A DNA stretch of 64,000 nucleotides from positions 62,001 through 126,000 of the forward strand of contig NZ_QEKI01000006.1 of assembly GCF_003096355.1 (NCBI RefSeq), given 5' to 3'. A model generated the notes under the pieces. It searched no databases, was not told where the DNA came from, and saw only the letters and a program-made list of their open reading frames with translations. This DNA is from Pontibacter virosus. Lineage in GTDB: Bacteria; Bacteroidota; Bacteroidia; Cytophagales; Hymenobacteraceae. Position numbers and translations under genes: made by a program. This document shows positions 34,677 to 43,414 of the stretch, piece after piece (the first letter of the stretch is position 1; each line of letters begins with the position of its first letter).

Positions 34677-35687
34677 TTAAAAGCTTTCCCTTAACTCAAA
34701 TGCCTGTCGCATTCTTCTGATCAAACGCTCCGACTCCTGAAAATTCACCGTTTGTTGTCCATCAGAAAAAGCTTCCTCCGGTTTTTGATGCGTTTCATAG
34801 ATCACGCCGTCGGCACCAGCCATGACGGCCGCCAACGACATCGGCTCCACATAGTCGCGCAATCCGATGCCGTGCGAAGGGTCAACTATCACAGGCAGGT
34901 GGGTTTTGGCTTTGAGCACCGGCACAGCGTTTAGGTCGAGCACGTTGCGGTAGGCGTTTTCGTAAGAGCGTATACCACGCTCACAAAGCATGATCTTTTC
35001 ATTGCCGTTCGAAAAGATGTACTCGGCAGCTTGCAACAGTTCTTCCAATGTACCGGAGATACCACGCTTCAGCAACACAGGCTTTTGCGCCTCACCCAGT
35101 GAGTCCAGTAAATTGAAGTTCTGGCTGTTGCGGGCACCTACCTGAAACACATCCACATAATCCACCATGTCTTCGATCTGTGAAACCTGCATGACTTCGG
35201 TGATGATCTTGATACCGTTTGCACTGCACAGTTGGTGGAACATGTGCAGGCCTTCCAGCCCCATCCCTCTGAAAGCATAAGGCGAACTGCGTGGCTTGAA
35301 CACACCGCCCCGCATGATCTTCACATTGTTGGCTTTCAGGTGCTCCACTACCAGCTCGATCTGCCGCTCACTCTCGATGGAACACGGACCGGCCATGATG
35401 CTGAAGTTTCCCTCCCCGATTACCACACCATCGCCTAAGTCGATCAGCGTCGGATTCACGCGCCACTTGCGGGAGATTAGCTTGTACTCGTCCGATACGC
35501 GGTGGATGTCGGCCACGCCCGGCAACTGGCCCAGCGTACGAATATCGAAGTCCTTTTTGCCGATGCCGACGATGTAATGTGCTTCCTGTGTTTTTACCTC
35601 GTTAGCCTTGAAGCCAACCCGTTTCACTTCCTGCAAAATAACCTCCTTCTGTTCGGCAGGTATACCTTGCTGCAATTGTATGATCAT
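34677..35687 (-). CDS. aroF: 3-deoxy-7-phosphoheptulonate (DAHP) synthase, type I-beta with N-terminal regulatory domain
   Basis: First step of the shikimate pathway, from phosphoenolpyruvate and erythrose 4-phosphate. 336 residues: a ferredoxin-like domain (1-75) as in the Thermotoga enzyme, then the barrel with SIMAGPCSIESERQ, MRGGVFKPRSSPYAFRGMG, QVGARNSQNFNLL and VDPSHGIGLRDYV (metal ligands). The stop-proximal position and ATGA overlap with trpA place it as last gene of the trp operon. Its expression should therefore follow the Trp attenuator, although the product feeds all aromatic amino acids. Confidence 0.94.
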   Translation of the reverse strand: MIIQLQQGIPAEQKEVILQEVKRVGFKANEVKTQEAHYIVGIGKKDFDIRTLGQLPGVADIHRVSDEYKLISRKWRVNPTLIDLGDGVVIGEGNFSIMAGPCSIESERQIELVVEHLKANNVKIMRGGVFKPRSSPYAFRGMGLEGLHMFHQLCSANGIKIITEVMQVSQIEDMVDYVDVFQVGARNSQNFNLLDSLGEAQKPVLLKRGISGTLEELLQAAEYIFSNGNEKIMLCERGIRSYENAYRNVLDLNAVPVLKAKTHLPVIVDPSHGIGLRDYVEPMSLAAVMAGADGVIYETHQKPEEAFSDGQQTVNFQESERLIRRMRQAFELRESF

Positions 35688-36472
35688 GCGTTTTCTTTTA
35701 GTCTGATGCTCTGAATAAATGTTTTGATGTTTTCGGTTAGGCTGCCCTCTTTGGCTAATGCTTTGATGAATGCGCTACCGATGATTGCGCCGCTGGCGTG
35801 GTTACAGGCCTGTGTGAAGGTCTCGTGATTGTGAATGCCAAAACCGATGACACCGGGGTTGCGCAAGCCTAGGCCGTTGACCCGCTCAAAATAAGAAGTA
35901 TTAACAACCGACTGCCCCGTGGTGCTACCCGTCACCGAAGCCGAGGACACCATATAGATAAAGCCATCGGTATGGGTATCGATTTCCCGGATGCGCTGTT
36001 CCGGCGTCTGGGGCGTGATCAGGAAAATGTTACTGAGACCGTTCTGCTCGAACAGGGCCTTGTACTCCCGCACATAATCGGACAAAGGCAGATCAGGCAA
36101 AATCAAACCGTCTATACCTAGTTCGCTGGCTTTCTGCAGAAAGCGCTCCACGCCGTACTGCATCACCGGGTTCAGATAGCCCATCAGCACCAGCGGAATC
36201 TGGGTATGCTGGCGAATATCTTTCAACTGCTCAAACAGCTTGGGTATGGTCATGCCATTGCGTATGGCGACTTCGGAGCTTTGCTGAATGGTCGGGCCGT
36301 CAGCCAGAGGATCCGAGAAAGGCATGCCGATTTCGATCAGGTCCACGCCGTTTTTCTCGAGTTCCAGTATAATGGGCACCGTGTCCTCTAAATTCGGGAA
36401 GCCGGCCGTAAAGTAGACTGAAAGTAAAGCCTGCGGCTTCTGCGCGAATAGTTTCTGAATTCTATTTTCCAT
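35684..36472 (-). CDS. trpA: tryptophan synthase alpha subunit
   Basis: 262 residues. [44 protein letters not shown] holds the catalytic Glu, followed by [12 protein letters not shown] with the catalytic Asp. It cleaves indole-glycerol phosphate. Overlaps trpB by 11 bp and aroF by 4 bp. Confidence 0.97.
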   Translation of the reverse strand: MENRIQKLFAQKPQALLSVYFTAGFPNLEDTVPIILELEKNGVDLIEIGMPFSDPLADGPTIQQSSEVAIRNGMTIPKLFEQLKDIRQHTQIPLVLMGYLNPVMQYGVERFLQKASELGIDGLILPDLPLSDYVREYKALFEQNGLSNIFLITPQTPEQRIREIDTHTDGFIYMVSSASVTGSTTGQSVVNTSYFERVNGLGLRNPGVIGFGIHNHETFTQACNHASGAIIGSAFIKALAKEGSLTENIKTFIQSIRLKENA

Positions 36473-37652
36473 CTAAATTGAATCTCTCTAAGTAAGTTGC
36501 CAAATCTTTATCACCGCGACCTGAAAGGTTAATCACCACTACCTCTTCCGGCTTCGCTCCTAGTCGTCCGATCGCAGCCAAGGCATGGGCTGTCTCCAGC
36601 GCAGGTATAATGCCTTCGAGTCGGGTCAGTTCAAGCACCGCCTTTAGGGCTTCCTCATCAGTAATGCTTTCAAAAATCGCTCGACCCGACTGGTGTAGGT
36701 GCGCATGCAGCGGTCCCACACCCGGGTAATCCAAGCCGGCTGAAATAGAGTAAGGCTCCGTTACCTGCCCGTCTTCTGTCTGCATCAGCAAGGTGCGGCT
36801 GCCGTGGATAATACCTTCTTTGCCTAGCACGGAAGTGGCGGCAGATTCACCTGAATCTATACCTAAACCTGCGGCCTCTACAGCGACCAGTTTCACTTCA
36901 GGCCTATCCAAATAGTGGTAAAAAGCACCGGCCGCGTTGCTGCCGCCGCCCACACAGGCCACCACATAATCCGGGTTCTCACTGCCGGTTTTCTCCAGCA
37001 ACTGCGCCTTCATTTCCTCTGAGATTACCGCTTGAAAACGGGCCACCATATCCGGGTACGGATGCGGACCCACTACAGAGCCGATGATGTAATAGGTGTC
37101 TTCGGGGTTATTTATCCAGTCACGGATGGCTTCGTTGGTCGCGTCTTTAAGCGTGCGGCTGCCGCTGGTGGCGGGCACTACCGTAGCACCTAACATCTTC
37201 ATACGGGCTACATTAGGGGCCTGCCGCTCAATGTCTACTTCACCCATGTACACGATGCACTCGAGGTTCATCAGCGCACAAACCGTTGCCGTGGCTACAC
37301 CATGCTGACCGGCGCCTGTCTCCGCGATAATGCGGGTCTTGCCCAGTCGTTTGGCCAGCAGGATCTGCCCAATGGTGTTGTTGATCTTATGTGCCCCGGT
37401 ATGGTTCAGGTCTTCTCGCTTGAGGTAGATATTGGTGTTATACTTTTCGGAAAGGCGCTTGGCAAAGTAGAGCGGCGTTGGTCTACCTACATAATCCCGG
37501 AGCAAACTCTGCATTTCCTCCTGAAAATCCGGCTCCGCCATGATCTTCAGATAATTCTGGCGCAGTTCTTCCACATTGGGGTACAGCATTTCGGGAACAT
37601 ACGCTCCGCCGAACTTGCCATAAAATCCATTTTCGTCTACTGAGTATTTCAT
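36462..37652 (-). CDS. trpB: tryptophan synthase beta subunit
   Basis: 396 residues, PLP enzyme joining indole and serine. [21 protein letters not shown] holds the PLP lysine, [17 protein letters not shown] the substrate loop and [12 protein letters not shown] the phosphate site. Separated from trpF by 89 bp containing a palindromic repeat. Confidence 0.98.
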   Translation of the reverse strand: MKYSVDENGFYGKFGGAYVPEMLYPNVEELRQNYLKIMAEPDFQEEMQSLLRDYVGRPTPLYFAKRLSEKYNTNIYLKREDLNHTGAHKINNTIGQILLAKRLGKTRIIAETGAGQHGVATATVCALMNLECIVYMGEVDIERQAPNVARMKMLGATVVPATSGSRTLKDATNEAIRDWINNPEDTYYIIGSVVGPHPYPDMVARFQAVISEEMKAQLLEKTGSENPDYVVACVGGGSNAAGAFYHYLDRPEVKLVAVEAAGLGIDSGESAATSVLGKEGIIHGSRTLLMQTEDGQVTEPYSISAGLDYPGVGPLHAHLHQSGRAIFESITDEEALKAVLELTRLEGIIPALETAHALAAIGRLGAKPEEVVVINLSGRGDKDLATYLERFNLDGK

Positions 37653-37667
37653 GTGATATTTTTATTT

Positions 37668-37735
37668 TGTCATTTCGACCAGCGGGAGAAATCTGATAAC
37701 TTTATATCCAGATCTCCCCTGTCGTCGAGATGACA
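37668..37735. repeat. palindromic repeat inside the trp operon, copy between trpB and trpF
   Basis: Ends TGTCATTTCGAC and GTCGAGATGACA (11 of 12 complementary), with inner arms GGGAGAAATCTG / CAGATCTCCC. About 68 bp. It lies 6 bp after the trpF stop on the minus strand and closely resembles 40307-40375. Confidence 0.8.
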
Positions 37736-37741
37736 GTTTAT

Positions 37742-38383
37742 TTAGTCTCTTTCCTTTATCAATGTGACTAACTCATTCAGCTTCTCCACATCCTTCTGGC
37801 CCGGCTCCAGTTCAAAGCCGCTGTTCACATCAATGGCAAAGGGTTTCGGGCGAAGCTTTTGAAACTCCTTGCTCTGCAGATTGTCCAGATTCAAACCGCC
37901 GCTCAGGAAATAGGGTTTATCAGATAAATAGCCTTTCAATATTTCCCAATCGAAGACAGTGCCGTTGCCACCGTAGTTGTTGCCGCGGGTATCGAACAGG
38001 AAGTACTCGCAGTAACGTTCATAGAGCAAGGTGTTCTCAAATGAAAATTGGTCGTCTACCGAAAAGGCCTTGATCACGCGTATACCTGCCTCCTGCAGCT
38101 CCCGGCACTGCGCCGGCGTTTCGCGACCGTGCAATTGCACCAGATCCAATTTATATTTCTGAACAATCTCCTGAATAACTTCTATGGCTTCGTTCACGAA
38201 AACCCCCACTTTCTGTATACCGTCTGGCAGCTTAGTTAAAAGCTCCGGCGTAATGAAGTTTTCGCAGTATCGCTTGGAGCCTTCATAAAAAATGAAGCCC
38301 ATATAATCTGGTTCCAGCGCGGCCACTTGCCGGATGTTTTCCGGGTCGCGCATACCGCAAACTTTAATTTTCAGGTCTTTCAT
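37742..38383 (-). CDS. trpF: phosphoribosylanthranilate isomerase
   Basis: 213-residue TIM barrel. KVCGMRDPENI has the catalytic Cys (residue 9) and YFLFDTRGNNYGG the catalytic Asp. SGGLN and DVNSGFELEPGQKD form the phosphate site. It starts 38 bp after trpC. A second, degenerate relative is encoded at 59376. Confidence 0.96.
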   Translation of the reverse strand: MKDLKIKVCGMRDPENIRQVAALEPDYMGFIFYEGSKRYCENFITPELLTKLPDGIQKVGVFVNEAIEVIQEIVQKYKLDLVQLHGRETPAQCRELQEAGIRVIKAFSVDDQFSFENTLLYERYCEYFLFDTRGNNYGGNGTVFDWEILKGYLSDKPYFLSGGLNLDNLQSKEFQKLRPKPFAIDVNSGFELEPGQKDVEKLNELVTLIKERD

Positions 38384-38421
38384 TTTAGCAAAGCATTTAG
38401 GTATAGAGAGTATAAAAAGGC

Positions 38422-39246
38422 TTAGGCACGGGCCTGTACTAGCGAATCGTTCTGTTGCAGCTGGCGCAGTTCGCGAATAAACTCTGCGGCGGCACGCTCC
38501 GGACGACCGTCTGTCATAAAGGTCTCCCCGATCAGGAAGCCATTATACCCAGCCTCCTGAAGTTCTATCAACGTTTTCGGCGACTTCAATCCGCTTTCAG
38601 ACACCTTGGTCATACCTGCCGGAATATGCTGCGCCAATTCCAAGGACAAGGCAACATCCGTTTGAAAGGTTTGGAGATTGCGGTTGTTCACTCCCACGAT
38701 GGTCACGTCCTCACAAAGCGTCGCTTCCAGTTCTTGCTTATTGTGCACCTCTAACAATACTTCCAGCCCAAAGGAGCGGGCAAAAGCGGCCAGTTGCTTC
38801 AGCCGTTGCGGCTCCAGCGCGGCAGCGATCAGCAAAATGGCGTCGGCACCGATCGACTTGGCCTCCACGATCTGGTATTCGTCTACCGTAAAGTCTTTGC
38901 GCAGGATCGGGCAGTAGTTGTACTTGCGTGCGATCATCAAATCTTCGTTTTTGCCTCCGAAATAATTTGTATCTGTGAGGATTGACAAGGCTGAAGCTCC
39001 CGCCTGCATGTAGCCAATGGAGGTGCGCTCTACCGATACATAAGGGTTGATGTCGCCTTTGGAGGGTGATTTGCGCTTGATCTCGGCAATGATTCCGCTT
39101 TTATCCGGTCGCAACAGGTAGCGCTCCAGTGAAAGACAGGTTGTTTCGAAGTAGAGGCTTTTCTCCAGTAGTTTCACCGGGTATAGTGCCTTACGTTCTT
39201 CTACTTCTTTGTATTTATGGGCGATGATCTGGTCAAGTATGTTCAT
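38422..39246 (-). CDS. trpC: indole-3-glycerol phosphate synthase
   Basis: 274 residues. IIAEIKRKSPSKGDI, LSILTDTNYFGG, ILRKDFTVDEYQIVEAKSIGADAILLI and VGVNNRNLQTFQTD carry the catalytic Lys and Glu residues of the family. It is a separate protein from TrpF, not fused. Confidence 0.97.
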   Translation of the reverse strand: MNILDQIIAHKYKEVEERKALYPVKLLEKSLYFETTCLSLERYLLRPDKSGIIAEIKRKSPSKGDINPYVSVERTSIGYMQAGASALSILTDTNYFGGKNEDLMIARKYNYCPILRKDFTVDEYQIVEAKSIGADAILLIAAALEPQRLKQLAAFARSFGLEVLLEVHNKQELEATLCEDVTIVGVNNRNLQTFQTDVALSLELAQHIPAGMTKVSESGLKSPKTLIELQEAGYNGFLIGETFMTDGRPERAAAEFIRELRQLQQNDSLVQARA

Positions 39247-39282
39247 TGTTTCAGGTTTGAAGATTTGGAAATTTGAAGATGG

Positions 39283-40293
39283 TTAGGCTGTCACCAGCTT
39301 GTTGTCATTTATCAGCTTGTTAAACAAGGTATAAGCCTTACCTGATTGGAGCGTTTCTTTAGCCAAAGCAACGGCGTCAGGTATAGCGGTTTCGGGTCGT
39401 GCGCAGTGTATGGCCATGCCGGCATTGGCAGAGACTACGTCAGTTTGGGCGGCAGTGCCTTTCCCTTTCAGTACCTTCAGGAAGATCTCGGCAGACTCGG
39501 CTATACCTTCTCCACCTTTGATCTGGCTGTGCTCCAGACGGCCAAGGCCCAGATCACTGGCGTCGAGCAATTGCTCTTTGCTGTCGGCGATCACTTTGAA
39601 AGGACTCGTCAGGGAGATCTCGTCGTAGCCGTCTAAGGTATGGAGGATGCTATATCGGATATCGGGTTGCTGTTGGTAGAGGTAACCGTACATGCGGGCC
39701 AGCTCCAGACTGAACACGCCCACCAGCTGTTTCTTCGGGAAGGCCGGATTCACCATCGGTCCGAGCATGTTGAAGAAGGTCTTCACACCTAAGTCCTTGC
39801 GGATCGGTCCGACACTCTTCATTGCCGGGTGGAAAAGCGGGGCATGCAAAAAGCAAATGTTATATTCAGCGATGCTGCGCTCTAGCTTGTCTTTGTCGGT
39901 GGTGAATTGTATACCCAAAGCCTCCAACACATTGGAAGAGCCGCAGGAAGAAGACACGCCATAGTTACCATGCTTAGCCACGGCAATACCATTGGCCGCT
40001 ACTACAAAAGAAGATAGCGTGGAAATGTTAAAGGTATCCTTGCCATCGCCGCCAGTACCACACAGGTCTATCGGATCGTAAGCGTCCAGTTCTACCCGGT
40101 GGCAGAGTTCGAGTAAGGCATTTCGAAATCCTTCCAGTTCCTCCACGGTAATGCTGCGCATCATGTAAACTGTCAAAAAGCTCGAGATCTGGCTTTGGTT
40201 ATATCTACCAGCGGCAATGTTTTTCAACACCTCCCGCGCCTGCTCGCGGCTCAGCGTTTTATGTTCAAATAAGTGGTTCAGTATTTCTTTCAT
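39283..40293 (-). CDS. trpD: anthranilate phosphoribosyltransferase
   Basis: 336 residues from the ATG at 40293 (MKEILNHLFEHKTLS). The open frame extends to 40347, but those 18 extra residues run into the upstream repeat and are unlike the family. DLCGTGGDGKDTFNIST is the PRPP site, KHGNYGVSSSCGSSNVLEALG the anthranilate region. Preceded by the second palindromic repeat and trpG. Confidence 0.97.
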   Translation of the reverse strand: MKEILNHLFEHKTLSREQAREVLKNIAAGRYNQSQISSFLTVYMMRSITVEELEGFRNALLELCHRVELDAYDPIDLCGTGGDGKDTFNISTLSSFVVAANGIAVAKHGNYGVSSSCGSSNVLEALGIQFTTDKDKLERSIAEYNICFLHAPLFHPAMKSVGPIRKDLGVKTFFNMLGPMVNPAFPKKQLVGVFSLELARMYGYLYQQQPDIRYSILHTLDGYDEISLTSPFKVIADSKEQLLDASDLGLGRLEHSQIKGGEGIAESAEIFLKVLKGKGTAAQTDVVSANAGMAIHCARPETAIPDAVALAKETLQSGKAYTLFNKLINDNKLVTA

Positions 40294-40306
40294 GGTTGAT
40301 ATTTTT

Positions 40307-40375
40307 TGTCTTTTCGAAGGCAGTGAGAAATCTGCTACCTTTATCATTCAGATCTCTCCTATTGTCGAGATGACA
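40307..40375. repeat. palindromic repeat inside the trp operon, copy between trpD and trpG
   Basis: TGTCTTTTCGA at one end and TCGAGATGACA at the other, with inner GAGAAATCTG / CAGATCTCTC arms. About 69 bp, same orientation and same relation to the upstream stop (1 bp after the trpG stop) as the copy at 37668. Confidence 0.75.
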
Positions 40376-40376
40376 T

Positions 40377-40940
40377 TTATTGTGTTAACCAGTTCTTGAT
40401 CATCTCCCACCCATGCTCCGTCAGCACCGATTCCGGGTGGAACTGTACGCCGCGCACATCATGCTCCCGGTGGCGCAGCGCCATAATGTTGCCAGTGCTA
40501 TCCACAGCTGTCGGCACCAGACAGTCGGGTAAGTTTTGCTCCACTAGCCAAGAGTGGTAGCGGCCCGTGTTGAACTGCTTTGGGAGATTACGAAAGAGGA
40601 ATTCCTCCTCGCAAACTACTTCAATCGGCGTAGCAATGCCATGCCATACCTCGTTGCTGTTAAACAACTTGCCCCCGTATACCTCACCTATTGCCTGATG
40701 TCCGAGGCAGACGCCGAAAAGGCTTTTAGAAGGGCCAAACTCCCGGATGATCTCTTTCAGCATACCAGCCTCGTCGGGTATTCCGGGTCCCGGCGAAAGC
40801 ATGATCTTGTCAAATTGCGCTACCTCTTCTAAGCTTGTCTTGTCGTTGCGACGCACGGTTACCTCAGCGCCCAGTTCCTGTAACAAATGCACGAGGTTAT
40901 AGGTGAATGAATCGTAATTGTCGATTACCAGAACTTTCAT
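40377..40940 (-). CDS. trpG: anthranilate synthase component II (glutamine amidotransferase)
   Basis: 187 residues. VIDNYDSFTYNLVHLL, MLSPGPGIPDEAG, the nucleophile in FGVCLGHQAIGE, and VQFHPESVLTEHG form the class-I glutaminase triad. It starts one base after trpE and supplies ammonia to it. Confidence 0.97.
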   Translation of the reverse strand: MKVLVIDNYDSFTYNLVHLLQELGAEVTVRRNDKTSLEEVAQFDKIMLSPGPGIPDEAGMLKEIIREFGPSKSLFGVCLGHQAIGEVYGGKLFNSNEVWHGIATPIEVVCEEEFLFRNLPKQFNTGRYHSWLVEQNLPDCLVPTAVDSTGNIMALRHREHDVRGVQFHPESVLTEHGWEMIKNWLTQ

Positions 40941-40941
40941 G

Positions 40942-42351
40942 TTAGTTGATCTCCTGAGCTAAGGTGAGGGCTTTGCGCAAAGCCATTAATTTATTGTCCA
41001 CTTCCTGCAATTCGCTGTTATCGTCAGAGGCGGCCACTATACCGGCACCGGCCTGGTAGAAGAGTTTGTAGTCTTTGCTCAGGAAAGAGCGGATCATGAT
41101 GGCGCTGTTAAAATTGCCCTTGAAATCCATGAAGCCGATGCAGCCGCCGTAGAAAGAGCGGTTGGTGGTTTCGTACCGATCGATCAACTGCATGGCTTTA
41201 TATTTGGGAGCCCCCGAAAGCGTGCCGGCCGGAAAAGTACTGGCCACCATCTGAAGCGCGTTCTCTTGGTCATGCAGTTGACCGGACACCTTGGATACCA
41301 AGTGAATAACGTGAGAGTAAAACTGTATCTCTCTAAAGGTCTCAACCTCCACACTGTGTCCGTTTCGGCTCAGGTCGTTGCGGGCCAAGTCCACCAGCAT
41401 TACATGCTCGGCATTCTCTTTCGGGTCAGCCAGTAGTTTTTCAGCCAAAGCGGCATCGGCGGCATCATCGCCGGTTCGGCGGAAAGTGCCTGCAATCGGA
41501 AAAATACTCGCTTTACCGTCCTTGATCACCAGCTGCGCCTCCGGTGAGGAACCGAAGATCTTGAAGCTGCCATAGTCGAAGTAGAACAGGTATGGCGAAG
41601 GGTTCACAGAGCGAAGTGCACGGTATACGTTGAAGTCATCTCCCTGAAAGGCCTGCTCAAAGCGGCGGGAAAGCACCAACTGAAACACATCTCCCTGGAA
41701 ACAATGCTCTTTTGCCCGTTTGATGTTCTGCAAAAATGCCTCCCTGCCAATGTTGCAAGCCTCCTCGCCTACCGATTTAAAGGTATAGCTCGGAATGTTG
41801 CGACTGTTAAGCAAAGCTTCAAGTTGTGCTATACCGTCGTTGTCTGCAGTTCCATAGCTATGCGAGAAAATATAGGCTTCGTTGGTGAAGTGGTTGATCG
41901 CAATGATGTAACGGTACACGGCATAGTACAGGTCCGGCATCTGCTGACGGTCAGTTCGCAGGATTAGGTCAATGTCTTCATAATAGCGCACGGCATCGTA
42001 GTTCATGTAGCCAAACAAACCATTGCAGATAAAGTTGAAGCTATTTTGCTCTGGCTCAAATCTACCAGCGAAAGATGATAGCCTGGCAGGCACATGTATG
42101 TCTTTGGTGATGGGCGTTTCTGAGGTGATACCATCTGGAAACACTTCAGTCAGGACTTCATTCTCAGCTTTTATGCTGGCCATAGGACTGCAGCAGATAT
42201 AAGAGAAGCTGTTTTCGGCACCGTGGTAATCCGAGCTCTCCAGCAGGATGCTGTTTGGGAAGCGGTCACGCAGCTTCAGGTATACACTCACCGGCGTGAG
42301 CGTGTCGGCCAGTAGGCGCTTGTGTGTAGTCGTGATTTTATAATTCGTCAT
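40942..42351 (-). CDS. trpE: anthranilate synthase component I
   Basis: 469 residues from the ATG at 42351 (MTNYKITTTHKRLL). The frame is open 67 codons further upstream, but that region is the Trp leader and its terminator, so the longer start is wrong. LLESSDY near residue 38 is the tryptophan feedback site. VLSRRFEQAF, IAGTFRRTGD, AEHVMLVDLARNDL and TLSGAPKYKAMQLI are the chorismate-site blocks. First structural gene of trpEGDCFBA-aroF, controlled by both attenuation and, probably, end-product inhibition. Confidence 0.97.
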   Translation of the reverse strand: MTNYKITTTHKRLLADTLTPVSVYLKLRDRFPNSILLESSDYHGAENSFSYICCSPMASIKAENEVLTEVFPDGITSETPITKDIHVPARLSSFAGRFEPEQNSFNFICNGLFGYMNYDAVRYYEDIDLILRTDRQQMPDLYYAVYRYIIAINHFTNEAYIFSHSYGTADNDGIAQLEALLNSRNIPSYTFKSVGEEACNIGREAFLQNIKRAKEHCFQGDVFQLVLSRRFEQAFQGDDFNVYRALRSVNPSPYLFYFDYGSFKIFGSSPEAQLVIKDGKASIFPIAGTFRRTGDDAADAALAEKLLADPKENAEHVMLVDLARNDLSRNGHSVEVETFREIQFYSHVIHLVSKVSGQLHDQENALQMVASTFPAGTLSGAPKYKAMQLIDRYETTNRSFYGGCIGFMDFKGNFNSAIMIRSFLSKDYKLFYQAGAGIVAASDDNSELQEVDNKLMALRKALTLAQEIN

Positions 42352-42372
42352 CTTTCGAATAGGGTTAAAAAC

Positions 42373-42407
42373 AAAAAAAGCCTGCTGTTCAGGTGAACAG
42401 CAGGCTT
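42373..42407 (-). terminator. Trp attenuator terminator
   Basis: On the minus strand AAGCCTGCTGTTC (42407-42395), loop ACCT, GAACAGCAGGCTT (42390-42378), then TTTTTG: a perfect 13-bp stem ending 21 bp before trpE. CTGTTCAC in its left arm and loop (42400-42393) is exactly complementary to GTGAACAG in the leader peptide region (42467-42460), giving an 8-bp antiterminator. Confidence 0.92.
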
Positions 42408-42431
42408 TTATACCTTTGGCTATAGATTGTA

Positions 42432-42521
42432 TTAGCTTCTTACATACAACATAGCGGGTCTGTTCACGAGACTTTGCGTAACGTGCCACCACCATGCAGA
42501 ATGAAGAAGATTTTGGATCAT
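42432..42521 (-). CDS. trpL: Trp leader peptide
   Basis: A 29-residue ORF (ATG at 42521, TAA at 42434-42432) with three tandem Trp codons at positions 10-12 (SAWWWHV). CACG directly after the Trp codons (42485-42482) can pair with CGTG (42468-42465), which is part of the same strand that otherwise pairs with the terminator arm. Stalling at Trp would break the first pairing, free the antiterminator and let trpE be transcribed. This is the classical E. coli type of attenuation, read here directly from sequence in a Bacteroidota-type genome. Confidence 0.93.
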   Translation of the reverse strand: MIQNLLHSAWWWHVTQSLVNRPAMLYVRS

Positions 42522-42562
42522 GTTTTTTTTGAAAGGGGTCAAAATAGCTCAACCCTCTGCTG

Positions 42563-42593
42563 CAAAGGTAAAGGCTAAACTGAGGATTGCAAA
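42563..42593 (-). promoter_or_regulatory. trp operon promoter
   Basis: On the minus strand TTTG (42593-42590), exactly 19 bp, then TACCTTTG (42570-42563). This is a perfect match to the Bacteroidetes -33/-7 consensus. Transcription should begin about 35 nt before the trpL start. Confidence 0.85.
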
Positions 42594-42671
42594 TTATTTA
42601 GAAATATATTTTTGATGTTACCACATGAACTGCATCTGTAACCCCAATAACAAATGCCATGTGTTGCCAGT

Positions 42672-42758
42672 ATAATCGCAAAGTAGTAAGCTTTGGGAGA
42701 GCAACTTCCAACTTTGGGAATTTTTGAGGAAGCTACCAAAGTGCTCTCTTACGATTAT
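42672..42758. other. structured intergenic element of unknown kind
   Basis: The gap between the trp promoter and the next gene holds nested inverted repeats: ATAATCG (42672-42678) with CGATTAT (42752-42758), GAGAGCA (42697-42703) with TGCTCTC (42742-42748), a local CAAAG/CTTTG hairpin in the left gap, and TTCC/GGAA near the centre. A branched RNA or a relic of a small mobile element are both possible. No ORF fits it and no T-run follows. Confidence 0.45.
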
Positions 42759-42923
42759 GTCCTATTTGCAAGCTACTTAGGGCTGCTTACAAATTCTGAA
42801 CAGGTTAGGTCTGATTTTTGAGAAGTGTTTAATCAACTAGTATGTTTTATGATGCTTCATTGGTTTGTAATATGAGCCATGGGAGCACATCGTGGTAAAG
42901 CTGAAAGTATTGGAGATGGTTTT

Positions 42924-43331
42924 ATGAAATTGGTTAGAAACGAAATTTTACATAGGCAAAGCAATATTCTTGTTGAATTTAACCATGTTGAGGGCTGGCT
43001 TTATGTGAATTGGCGCGGCTACCAAAACTACGACACAGTGGTAGCTGGCTGTGAGAAAATACTGGAGCTTCTGCTGGAAACAAACTGTACAAAAGTTTTG
43101 AATGACAACACCAATGTGGAAGGGATCTGGTCAGGTGCCTCCAAATGGGTAGGCCAAGATTGGCTGCCGAGGATGCAAGCTGCAGGTCTGGAGTGCTTTG
43201 CCTGGGTGTATTCGCGTAGCGCCTTTAGCCGGCTGTCTGCCGATAAAACACTGAACTGCACCGGCGACCTAAGCTTTATCAAGACTTTTGATGATATGGA
43301 AGCGGCCAGCGACTGGTTGCGCGCCTGCTGA
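42924..43331 (+). CDS. hypothetical protein, STAS/SpoIIAA-like
   Basis: 135 residues from the ATG at 42924 (MKLVRNEILHRQ); 15 more codons are open upstream but look non-coding. The alternating strand/helix pattern (ILVEFNHVEGWLYVNWRGYQNYDTVVAGCEKILELLLE, then NCTKVLNDNTNVEG and a final DDMEAASDWL helix) resembles the SpoIIAA-like/STAS proteins common in Bacteroidota, of unknown function. Low certainty in the family call. Ends at a good terminator shared with hisB. Confidence 0.6.
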   Translation: MKLVRNEILHRQSNILVEFNHVEGWLYVNWRGYQNYDTVVAGCEKILELLLETNCTKVLNDNTNVEGIWSGASKWVGQDWLPRMQAAGLECFAWVYSRSAFSRLSADKTLNCTGDLSFIKTFDDMEAASDWLRAC

Positions 43332-43364
43332 ACAACAACCAACCGCTTAAACAACCAGATAAGA

Positions 43365-43399
43365 GGGCTGACTGTTAATCTACAGTCAGCCCCTTTTAT
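43365..43399 (+). terminator. intrinsic terminator between convergent genes
   Basis: GGGCTGACTGT (43365-43375) pairs with ACAGTCAGCCC (43382-43392), 6-nt loop, followed by CTTTTATTT. Serves the STAS-like gene and possibly hisB from the other side. Confidence 0.8.
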
Positions 43400-43414
43400 T
43401 TCCAGGCAGTTTTT

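Noticed and set aside
42352..42552. Upstream extension of trpE to the farthest start
   Set aside because: This stretch is the Trp leader peptide in another frame plus the attenuator terminator; the family starts at the ATG at 42351.
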